Assembly (NCBI GenBank): GCA_035548125.1
Contig: DASZTV010000093.1
Location: forward strand, 1 to 64,000
DNA: 64,000 nucleotides
Direction of reading: 5' to 3'
Origin: DASZTV01 sp035548125
GTDB taxonomy: Bacteria > Actinomycetota > Actinomycetes > JAFAQI01
Shown piece by piece: positions 16,237 to 22,819 of this stretch (the stretch's first letter is position 1; each line of letters starts with the position of its first letter). Both the position numbers and the translations under genes were made by a program. The notes under the pieces are model-generated. The model saw only the letters and a list, made by a program, of their open reading frames with translations, ran no database searches and was not told where the DNA came from.

Positions 16237-18534
16237 TCAGAGCTTCTGCAGCGGCGCGTAGCGCAGCAGCAGCCGCTTGCGTCCGACCTCGTCCCCGAAG
16301 TCGACCTCGGCCTCGGCCGAGGAATCGGCTCCCTTGACCGCGACCACCGTGCCCATCCCGAACGCGTCGTGGGTCACCCGGTCCCCGGCGGACAGCGACG
16401 GGATCGGCCGCAGCCCGGTGCCCGCACTGCGGCCCGCCCGGTTCGCCCGCGAGATCACGTGCTGCGTCGGGCGTACCTGGGTCGCGCCCTGCCACTCGAT
16501 CAGCTCGTCCGGCACGTCGTCGAGGAACCGCGACGGCGGATAGTACTCCGGCGAGCCCCACGCGGAACGGACGACGGAGCGGCTGAGGTAGAGCCGTTTC
16601 TCCGCTCGGGTGATCCCGACGTAGGCGAGCCGCCGTTCCTCTTCGAGCTCCTTGGCGTCGCCGAGCGAGCGCATGTGCGGGAAGACGCCGTCCTCGAGGC
16701 CGGTCATGAAGACCACGGGGAACTCCAGCCCCTTCGCGGTGTGCAGCGTCATCAGCGTGACCACCCCGTCGGACCCGTCGTCGCTCGGGACCTGGTCGGC
16801 GTCCGCGACGAGTGCCACCTGCTCGAGGAAGTCGACGAGCGTGCCGTCCGGGCGGGACTGGTCGAACTCGCGAGCGACGGAGACGAGCTCCTCGAGGTTC
16901 TCCACTCGCCCCTCGTCCTGCGGGTCCTCGCTCGCTCGCAGCTCGGCGAGGTACCCGGACCGGTCGAGCACCGCCTCGAGAATGTCGCCGGCAGCGCGAC
17001 CGGCGCCATCAGCAGAGTCCTGCGTCATGGCCGTCAGCTCGTCGAACAGCTCGACGAAGCCCGTGATGGCGTTGACGGACCGCGATACGAGATCGGGGAT
17101 CTCGTCCACCCGGTGCATCGCCTCGTTGAAGCTGATCCGCTGCCGTTCCGCGAACGACTCGATCGCGGCTTCGGCTCGATCACCGATGCCCCGCTTCGGC
17201 ACGTTGATGATGCGACGCAACGACACGGTGTCATCGGGGTTGGCGACCGCGCGGATGTACGCCAGCGCGTCGCGTACTTCGCGCCGCTCGTAGAACCGCA
17301 CCCCGCCGACGACCTTGTAGGGCAGGCCGACCCGGATGAACACCTCCTCGAAGACCCGGCTCTGGGCGTTGGTCCGGTAGAAGACGGCGACGTCGCACGC
17401 GCGAAGTCCGTGGTCGTCGTGCAACCGGTCGATCTCGCGGGCAACGAACGCCGCCTCGTCGTGTTCGTTCTCCGCGACGTATCCGACGACCTTCTCCCCG
17501 GCGCCTTCGTCGGACCACAGCCGCTTCGGCTTGCGGTTGGGGTTCTTCGAGATCACCGCGTTGGCGGCGGACAGGATCGTCTGCGTCGAGCGGTAGTTCT
17601 GCTCGAGCAGGATCGTCGTCGCGTTGGGGTAGTCCTCCTCGAACTGCAGGATGTTGCGAATCGTCGCCCCGCGGAACGCGTAGACCGACTGGTCGGCGTC
17701 ACCCACCACGCACAGCTCGGCCGCCTCCTGACCGGGGCCACCGCCGGCCAGCTCGCGAACCAGGACGTACTGCGCGTGGTTGGTGTCCTGGTACTCGTCG
17801 ACCAGGACGTGGCGGAACCGGCGCCGGTAATGGTCGGCAACGTCAGGGAACAGCTGCAACAGCGAGACCGTCGTCATGATCAGGTCGTCGAAGTCCATCG
17901 CGTTGGCGCGACGCAGCCGGTCCTGATAGCGCTCGTAGGCCTGCGCGGTCTCGCGCTCGAGGTGGTTGGTCGCGCGGGCCTTGGCGTCCTCGAAGTCGAT
18001 CAGCTCGTTCTTGAGGTTGCTGATCTGGTTGCTGATCGCGCGCGCCGGGAACCGCTTCGGGTCGAGGTCGAGGTCACGGCAGACCGTCGTCATCAGCCGC
18101 CGCGCGTCGTCGGCGTCGTAGATGGAGAACGTGCTGGTGAAACCGAGCCGCTTGGCCTCGGCGCGCAGGATCCGCACGCACGCGGAATGGAACGTCGACA
18201 CCCACATCGCGCGGGCGCGCGGGCCGACCAGCTGGGCGACCCGCTCCTTCATCTCGCCGGCGGCCTTGTTGGTGAAGGTGATCGCCAGGACCTGGCCGGG
18301 CTGGACCCCCCGCTCGCCGAGCAGCCACGCGATCCGGTGGGTGAGCACCCGGGTCTTGCCCGAGCCGGCGCCCGCGACGATCAGCAGCGGGGTGCCCTCG
18401 TGGACGACCGCCTTGCGCTGCTCCGGGTTGAGCCCCTCGAGGAAGGTCTCGGGGTCGAACCGCCTCGCCGCGGCACGTTCCACCGGCCGGTCAGGCTCGG
18501 GGGTGTCGTCGTACTCGGGAAACAAGGAGGTCAT
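16237..18534 (-). CDS. pcrA: ATP-dependent DNA helicase PcrA/UvrD1
   Basis: 765 aa superfamily-1A 3'-5' helicase for nucleotide-excision repair and removal of RecA or stalled polymerase. In order: Q-motif LNPEQRKAV, Walker A AGAGSGKT, motif Ia TFTNKAAGEMKER, motif II VDEYQDTN, motif III GDADQSVYAFRGA, motif IV NYRST, motif V TLHTAKGLEF and motif VI VGITRAEKRL. The C-terminal GDRVTHDAFGMGTVVAV is the Tudor-like domain that binds RNA polymerase in PcrA. ATG at 18534; a TAGGCT box lies 10 nt upstream. Confidence 0.96.
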   Translation of the reverse strand: MTSLFPEYDDTPEPDRPVERAAARRFDPETFLEGLNPEQRKAVVHEGTPLLIVAGAGSGKTRVLTHRIAWLLGERGVQPGQVLAITFTNKAAGEMKERVAQLVGPRARAMWVSTFHSACVRILRAEAKRLGFTSTFSIYDADDARRLMTTVCRDLDLDPKRFPARAISNQISNLKNELIDFEDAKARATNHLERETAQAYERYQDRLRRANAMDFDDLIMTTVSLLQLFPDVADHYRRRFRHVLVDEYQDTNHAQYVLVRELAGGGPGQEAAELCVVGDADQSVYAFRGATIRNILQFEEDYPNATTILLEQNYRSTQTILSAANAVISKNPNRKPKRLWSDEGAGEKVVGYVAENEHDEAAFVAREIDRLHDDHGLRACDVAVFYRTNAQSRVFEEVFIRVGLPYKVVGGVRFYERREVRDALAYIRAVANPDDTVSLRRIINVPKRGIGDRAEAAIESFAERQRISFNEAMHRVDEIPDLVSRSVNAITGFVELFDELTAMTQDSADGAGRAAGDILEAVLDRSGYLAELRASEDPQDEGRVENLEELVSVAREFDQSRPDGTLVDFLEQVALVADADQVPSDDGSDGVVTLMTLHTAKGLEFPVVFMTGLEDGVFPHMRSLGDAKELEEERRLAYVGITRAEKRLYLSRSVVRSAWGSPEYYPPSRFLDDVPDELIEWQGATQVRPTQHVISRANRAGRSAGTGLRPIPSLSAGDRVTHDAFGMGTVVAVKGADSSAEAEVDFGDEVGRKRLLLRYAPLQKL

Positions 18535-18544
18535 CGGCCCGTCG

Positions 18545-18550
18545 AGCCTA
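18545..18550 (-). promoter_or_regulatory. -10 box TAGGCT before pcrA
   Basis: On the minus strand TAGGCT lies 10 nt before the pcrA ATG. It mirrors the TAGCCT box of the divergent gene around the 21-bp inverted repeat. Confidence 0.4.
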
Positions 18551-18570
18551 CGTCCGCCCCCCGACTCCTC

Positions 18571-18632
18571 CGCGATCTTGCACTTTTCAACCGGTATCGG
18601 GCCCGAGACACGTTGAAAAGTGCAAGATCGCG
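18571..18632. repeat. Perfect 21-bp inverted repeat between pcrA and the PIG-L gene
   Basis: CGCGATCTTGCACTTTTCAA plus one C (18571-18591) is exactly repeated in inverse at 18612-18632, with a 20-nt spacer. The outer ends lie 20 and 19 bp from the two divergent -10 boxes. It could be an operator, a dispersed palindrome or both. Confidence 0.85.
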
Positions 18633-18651
18633 TATCGAGCAGGGGTGGCCG

Positions 18652-18657
18652 TAGCCT
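18652..18657 (+). promoter_or_regulatory. -10 box TAGCCT, leaderless start of the PIG-L gene
   Basis: TAGCCT, 7 nt, then GTG at 18665. No ribosome-binding site. Confidence 0.5.
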
Positions 18658-18664
18658 CGGACTC

Positions 18665-19378
18665 GTGCTTGATGACAGTGCTGTTGAGCGAGTCTTGTGC
18701 GTGATGGCGCACCCGGATGACGTCGACTACGGTCTCGCCGGGACCGTGGCGAACTGGACCGACGCGGGCATCGAGGTCAGCTACTGCATGGTGACCAGCG
18801 GCGACGCGGGCGGGTTCGACCCGTCGGTGCCGCGGGCCGAGATCGCGGGCATCCGGGAGGCTGAGCAGACCGCCGCGGCAGCCGAAGTAGGCGTCACGGA
18901 TCTGCGGTTCCTCGGCTACCCCGACGGCCGGCTCGAGGTCAGCCTCGGGTTGCGGCGCGACATCTCGCGGGTGATCCGCGAGGTACGCCCGCAGCGGGTG
19001 GTGTGCCAGTCACCGGAGCGCAACTGGCAGCGGATCTACGGCAGCCACCCCGACCACCTCGCGGCGGCCGAGGCGACGATGTGCGCCGTCTACCCCGACT
19101 CGCGCAACCCGTTCACCTTCGCCGACGAGATCGGGCATCTGGAGGCGTGGACCGTGAGTGAGGTCTGGCTGACCGCCAACCGCGAGGCGAACCACTACGT
19201 GGACATCACCAAGCAGTTCGAGCGCAAGAAGCGGGCGCTGCTGCGCCACGCCAGCCAGATCGAGAGCGAAGAGCGGCTCGACACCATCCTGCAGTTCTGG
19301 AACGGCGGCAACGCCAAGGAAGCCGGCATGCCGGAAGGTACGTACGCCGAGGCGTTCTGGGTCATGGATGTGACCTAG
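18665..19378 (+). CDS. PIG-L/LmbE-type zinc deacetylase
   Basis: 237 aa. The zinc site is AHPDD (residues 14-18) with the distal His in GSHPDHLAAA. The family includes MshB and mycothiol-S-conjugate amidase (Mca), and N-acetylglucosaminyl-lipid deacetylases. Length and the DVDYG variant after AHPDD fit a general PIG-L deacetylase better than MshB or Mca. The substrate is unassigned. GTG start is leaderless. Its TAG stop lies in the CTAG shared with the convergent acetyltransferase stop. Confidence 0.85.
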   Translation: MLDDSAVERVLCVMAHPDDVDYGLAGTVANWTDAGIEVSYCMVTSGDAGGFDPSVPRAEIAGIREAEQTAAAAEVGVTDLRFLGYPDGRLEVSLGLRRDISRVIREVRPQRVVCQSPERNWQRIYGSHPDHLAAAEATMCAVYPDSRNPFTFADEIGHLEAWTVSEVWLTANREANHYVDITKQFERKKRALLRHASQIESEERLDTILQFWNGGNAKEAGMPEGTYAEAFWVMDVT

Positions 19379-19881
19379 GGTGCACCGAGCTCGAGCAGCA
19401 TCCTGGTGTTGCCGAGGGTGTTGGGCTTCACGCGTTCGAGATCGAGAAACTCCGCGACACCTTCGTCGTAGGACCGCAGCAGCTCCTCATAGACCTCGTG
19501 GTCGACCGGTGTGGCGTCGAACGGTACGAAGCCGTGCGAGGCGAAGAAGTCGACCTCGAAGGTGAGGCAGAACACCCGGCTGATGCCGAGGGCGCGCGCC
19601 CGGGTCAGCAGCGCTTCGAGCAGCTGGTGCCCGACGCCGGTGTGCTGACAGGCCGGGTCCACCGCGAGGGTGCGCACCTCGGCGAGGTCCGACCAGAGCA
19701 CGTGCAGCGCGCCGCACCCGACGACCTGCCCGTCGGCCTCGGCGACGACGAACTCCTGCACGTCCTCGTACAGGGTGACCGTTGCCTTGTCGAGCAGGAT
19801 CCGCTTCGGCGCGTAGAAGTCGATGAACCGGCGGATCGCCGCGACGTCCGGCGTACGCGCGCCGCGGATGAGAACGGTCAC
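19375..19881 (-). CDS. GNAT acetyltransferase, ArgA-type amino-acid N-acetyltransferase
   Basis: 168 aa. The GNAT core contains VRTLAVDPACQHTGVGHQLL (acetyl-CoA motif A) and the ArgA-like FCLTFEVDFFASHGF. This short form resembles the mycobacterial glutamate/glutamine N-acetyltransferase Rv2747, which starts arginine synthesis. No arginine genes are nearby, so the assignment rests on the sequence. The stop codon overlaps that of the PIG-L gene (4 nt). The MarR gene lies directly downstream of this gene's start. Confidence 0.82.
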   Translation of the reverse strand: MTVLIRGARTPDVAAIRRFIDFYAPKRILLDKATVTLYEDVQEFVVAEADGQVVGCGALHVLWSDLAEVRTLAVDPACQHTGVGHQLLEALLTRARALGISRVFCLTFEVDFFASHGFVPFDATPVDHEVYEELLRSYDEGVAEFLDLERVKPNTLGNTRMLLELGAP

Positions 19882-19889
19882 GGTCCTGG

Positions 19890-20417
19890 TCAGACCGAGC
19901 CGTCGGCGAGCACGGCCTCGACCGCGTCACACTCTGCGGCGGCAGCCGCCTCACACTCCTTGTCGGAGTGGTCGAGCACTCCGCCGAGCGCGTCCGCGAC
20001 GGCTTCCCGCTGCTCGGTGGTGAGCAGGTCGATGTAGTGCTCCCGAACCCCGCGCAGGTGCGTGGGATAGGCCTCCTCGAGGCGGGCACGCCCTTGCGGC
20101 GTCAGCACCGCGTAGACCACCCGCGCATCACCTTCGCAGCGATCTCGACAGACCAGGCCCTCCCTCGAGAGCTTGTCCACCAGCCGGGTGAGGCCGCTCG
20201 GGGTGAGGACGGCGTGCACCGCGAGCTCGCTCATCCGCAGCCGCTGCTGTGGCGCCTCGGACAGGTGCGCCAGCACCTCATAGGCGGGAAGGGTCAGGCC
20301 GTGCTCTGCCTCGAGCTCGACCTCGAGCCGGCGGATCACCCGGTGGTGCGCCCGGATGAGGGCGTGCCACGCACTCATCTCCCGCTCGTCCAGCGGTTGC
20401 AGCGCGGGCTTCGCCAT
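19890..20417 (-). CDS. MarR-family transcriptional regulator
   Basis: 175 aa with the winged-helix core: MSELAVHAVLTPSGLTRLVDKLSREGLV (recognition helix) and the wing DARVVYAVLTPQG. The C-terminal region is Glu/Ala-rich with two Cys (CEAAAAAECD), possible redox sensing residues. ATG at 20417 has no ribosome-binding site but a TATCCT box 6 nt upstream. Divergent from yceI, with two 18-bp palindromic sites between them. It probably represses itself and yceI. Confidence 0.9.
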   Translation of the reverse strand: MAKPALQPLDEREMSAWHALIRAHHRVIRRLEVELEAEHGLTLPAYEVLAHLSEAPQQRLRMSELAVHAVLTPSGLTRLVDKLSREGLVCRDRCEGDARVVYAVLTPQGRARLEEAYPTHLRGVREHYIDLLTTEQREAVADALGGVLDHSDKECEAAAAAECDAVEAVLADGSV

Positions 20418-20423
20418 GGCAAG

Positions 20424-20429
20424 AGGATA
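20424..20429 (-). promoter_or_regulatory. -10 box TATCCT, leaderless start of the MarR gene
   Basis: On the minus strand TATCCT, then 6 nt, then ATG at 20417. The first MarR operator lies 15 nt upstream, over the -35 region. Confidence 0.55.
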
Positions 20430-20444
20430 CGGCGTCTGGGGTGG

Positions 20445-20462
20445 TACTTGCGTATGCAATAA
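20445..20462. promoter_or_regulatory. Candidate MarR operator 1
   Basis: TACTTGCGTATGCAATAA contains the palindrome TTGC-gtat-GCAA. It matches the inverted sequence of operator 2 at 15 of 18 positions and covers the -35 region of the MarR promoter. Confidence 0.6.
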
Positions 20463-20476
20463 GTTGGGTCTACCGT

Positions 20477-20494
20477 TTGTTGCAGATGCAAGTA
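20477..20494. promoter_or_regulatory. Candidate MarR operator 2
   Basis: TTGTTGCAGATGCAAGTA, the inverse partner of operator 1. The centres are 32 bp apart (about three helical turns), so two dimers could sit on the same face of the DNA. It lies 17 nt before the yceI ribosome-binding site and probably covers its promoter. Confidence 0.6.
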
Positions 20495-20524
20495 GGGCCG
20501 AAGGGCCGCCTAGAGGAGGACGAC

Positions 20525-21091
20525 ATGACCACCGAGACCGTTTCCACCACAACCACGAGCCTGACCGGCGACTACGACGTGGACCCCGCACACAGCCGGG
20601 TCGGCTTCGCCGCCAAGCACGCGATGGTCACCACCGTGCGCGGCCACTTCGCCGACTTCACCTCCGAGCTTCATCTCGACGACGAGCACGTCGAGAACAG
20701 CACCGCGCGCATCGAGATCCGCACCGCGAGCCTGGACACCGGCAACGCGCAGCGCGACGAGCACGTACGCAACTCCGACTTCCTTGACGTCGAGAACTTC
20801 CCGACCATCACGTTCGTGTCCACCCAGGTCGAGCAGACCGGTGAGGACACCTACGCCGTCACCGGCGACCTGACCGTGAAGGACGTCACCAAGCCGGTCA
20901 CGGTGGCGTTCGAGAAGACCGGCGCGGCCGACGACCCGTGGGGCAACTTCCGGGTCGGCTTCGAAGGCGGCACCGTCATCAACCGCAAGGACTTCGGCGT
21001 CAACTGGAACGTCGCCCTCGAGGCCGGCGGGATCCTGGTGAGCGACAAAGTTCGGCTCGAGTTCGACATCGCTGCGGTACGGCGCAAGTAG
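20525..21091 (+). CDS. YceI-family lipocalin-like protein
   Basis: 188 aa. The YceI domain runs from YDVDPAHSRVGFAAKHAMV to the C-terminal DKVRLEFDI, with the conserved RDEHVRNSDFLDVENFPTITFVS and the ending strand DFGVNWN. The beta-barrel binds isoprenoid chains in characterised members. No signal peptide is visible, so it is probably cytoplasmic. AGAGGAGGA precedes the ATG at 20525. The divergent MarR gene and paired operators suggest induction by a small hydrophobic or oxidising compound. Confidence 0.92.
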   Translation: MTTETVSTTTTSLTGDYDVDPAHSRVGFAAKHAMVTTVRGHFADFTSELHLDDEHVENSTARIEIRTASLDTGNAQRDEHVRNSDFLDVENFPTITFVSTQVEQTGEDTYAVTGDLTVKDVTKPVTVAFEKTGAADDPWGNFRVGFEGGTVINRKDFGVNWNVALEAGGILVSDKVRLEFDIAAVRRK

Positions 21092-21098
21092 CTCTTTG

Positions 21099-21182
21099 AG
21101 CGAAGGTCGTCGTCGGGCACCGGCTGTCGGCATCACGTTGTGATGCCTCCTTTATGCCGGCGCCTCGACGGCGACCTTCGCT
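21099..21182 (+). ncRNA. 84-nt nested stem-loop between yceI and purU
   Basis: 21099-21117 pairs with 21164-21182 over 19 positions (17 Watson-Crick, two G-U). Inside, CCGGC/GCCGG (21120-21124, 21156-21160) and the perfect 8-bp hairpin GGCATCAC-gtt-GTGATGCC (21129-21147) continue the axis. It starts 7 nt after the yceI stop and ends 53 nt before purU. It may be a yceI terminator or a purU leader; it matches no RNA family I know. Confidence 0.5.
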
Positions 21183-21235
21183 TTGCCGTGCGCGTTAGCG
21201 GGCTCGACCTCTCGCCTCTGCATGAAGATGGAGGG

Positions 21236-22078
21236 GTGGGCGAGGTTGTGTTGACGTTGTCGTGTCCGGACCGGCCGGGGATCGTGCACGCCGTGTCCGG
21301 GTTCCTGGCCGAGCGTGAGTGCAACATCCTGGACTCCCAGCAGTACGGCAGCCCGGTGACCGACACGTTCTTCATGCGGGTGCACGTTGACGCACCCGTG
21401 GCGTCCACAGCGCTCCGCGCCGACTTCGCGGCGGTCGCGGATCACTTCGGGATGACGTGGCAGCTGCACGAGCAGGCCGACCGCCCGAACATCGTGGTCA
21501 TGGTGTCGAAAGAAGGCCACTGCCTCGCCGACCTGCTCTACCGGTGGCGCAGTGGATACCTGCCGGGCAACCTGGCCGCAGTGGCGTCCAACCATCGCGA
21601 CCTCGAGCCACTGGCGCAGTCCTATGACGTCCCGTTCCACCACCTGCCGGTCAGCGCAGCGAACCGTGCCGAGCAGGAACAGCAGGTGCTCGACCTGGTG
21701 GCGGCCACGGGGTCCGAGCTTGTGGTACTCGCGCGCTACATGCAGATCCTCAGTGCCGACCTATGCGCGCGGCTGCCCGGTCGGATCATCAACATCCACC
21801 ACTCGTTCCTGCCGAGCTTCCGCGGGGGCAGGCCGTACGAGCAGGCCTACCAGCGCGGCGTGAAGCTGATCGGCGCCACCGCCCACTACGTCACGGCGGA
21901 CCTCGACGAAGGGCCGATCATCGAGCAGGAGATCTCCCGCGTCAGCCACCAGCCCGACCCGGCCGCGCTCGCCGCCGTCGGCCGCGACCTCGAGTGCGTG
22001 GCGCTGGCTCGGGCCGTGAGGTGGCACCTGGAGCACCGTGTGCTGCTCGACGGCACCAGAACTGTCGTCTTCTCGTGA
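21236..22078 (+). CDS. purU: Formyltetrahydrofolate deformylase
   Basis: 280 aa. Hydrolyses 10-formyl-THF to formate and THF, balancing the one-carbon pool. An N-terminal ACT domain (VVLTLSCPDRPGIVHAVSGF) precedes a PurN-like catalytic domain with N and H in INIHHSFLPSF and D in DLDEGPII. Start uncertain: GTG 21236 touches the GGAGG at 21230, GTG 21248 gives MLTLSC and a better distance. The end overlaps the methyltransferase start (GTGA). Confidence 0.93.
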   Translation: MGEVVLTLSCPDRPGIVHAVSGFLAERECNILDSQQYGSPVTDTFFMRVHVDAPVASTALRADFAAVADHFGMTWQLHEQADRPNIVVMVSKEGHCLADLLYRWRSGYLPGNLAAVASNHRDLEPLAQSYDVPFHHLPVSAANRAEQEQQVLDLVAATGSELVVLARYMQILSADLCARLPGRIINIHHSFLPSFRGGRPYEQAYQRGVKLIGATAHYVTADLDEGPIIEQEISRVSHQPDPAALAAVGRDLECVALARAVRWHLEHRVLLDGTRTVVFS

Positions 22079-22815
22079 CCGCCTCCGGCCAGGACGTCTG
22101 GGAAGCGCGACGCCGATCCTTCGGTGTCGCCGCCGCGAACTACGCAGCCGGCCGACCCGGGTATCCCCGCGAGGTCCTCGAACACTGCCTGCCCGACGGT
22201 GCCCGCGACGTGCTCGACCTCGCCGCCGGTACCGGCCCGCTCACCGCCGGCTTGCTCGAGCTCGGGCTCTCGGTCGTCGCGGTCGAGCCCGACGACGAGA
22301 TGCGGGCGCTCATTCCACCGGGCGCCCATCCGGTGGCCGGGACCGCCGAACAGATCCCGTTGCCGGACGCCAGCGTCGACGCGGTGTTCATCGGGCAGGC
22401 ATGGCACTGGTTCGACGTACCGCGCGCGGTTGCCGAGATCCATCGCGTGCTCCGCCCCGGCGGGGTCCTCGCCCCGATGTGGAACCTCTTCGACGCCGAC
22501 GACCCGCTGACCGGCGTTCTCGGCGAGGTGGGGCCCGACGAGCTCAGCACCAACATGCCCGCGGCGGCACCTCCGCCGTTCGACGCGAAGGACCTGTTCG
22601 CCTCGCCGGAACGAATCGTCACGCGCTACTCGCTGCGCTACACCCGGGAGCGGGTGGTGGCCCTGGTCTCGTCGATGAGCGTGACGATCCTTGCGACACC
22701 CGACGAGCGCGCACACATCCTGGACCGGGTGAGGGCGGCGATGCCCGACGGAGAGTTCGACCTGTCGTGGGTGTGTGAGGCCTGGAAGGCCGTGCGACTG
22801 CCCGCGATAGCGTGA
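22075..22815 (+). CDS. Class I SAM-dependent methyltransferase
   Basis: 246 aa Methyltransf_11 type protein: motif I VLDLAAGTGPLT, acidic end of beta-2 AVEPDDEM, motif II-like ASVDAVFIGQAWHWFD and post-II VLRPGGVLAPMWN. The GQAWHWFD element is typical of the SAM-methyltransferase group related to trans-aconitate methyltransferase and yeast Crg1. Substrate unknown. Its GTG overlaps the purU stop by 4 nt, so it is co-translated with purU. Its last codons contain the -10 box of the next gene. Confidence 0.82.
   Translation: MTASGQDVWEARRRSFGVAAANYAAGRPGYPREVLEHCLPDGARDVLDLAAGTGPLTAGLLELGLSVVAVEPDDEMRALIPPGAHPVAGTAEQIPLPDASVDAVFIGQAWHWFDVPRAVAEIHRVLRPGGVLAPMWNLFDADDPLTGVLGEVGPDELSTNMPAAAPPPFDAKDLFASPERIVTRYSLRYTRERVVALVSSMSVTILATPDERAHILDRVRAAMPDGEFDLSWVCEAWKAVRLPAIA
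22808..22813 (+). promoter_or_regulatory. -10 box TAGCGT, leaderless start of the UPF0182 gene
   Basis: TAGCGT, 6 nt, GTG at 22820. The box lies inside the last codons of the upstream methyltransferase. Confidence 0.5.
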
Positions 22816-22819
22816 TCGG

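Noticed and set aside
16369..18654. A 761-codon open frame antisense to pcrA
   Set aside because: Pure shadow of the helicase; no start signal and low-complexity composition.
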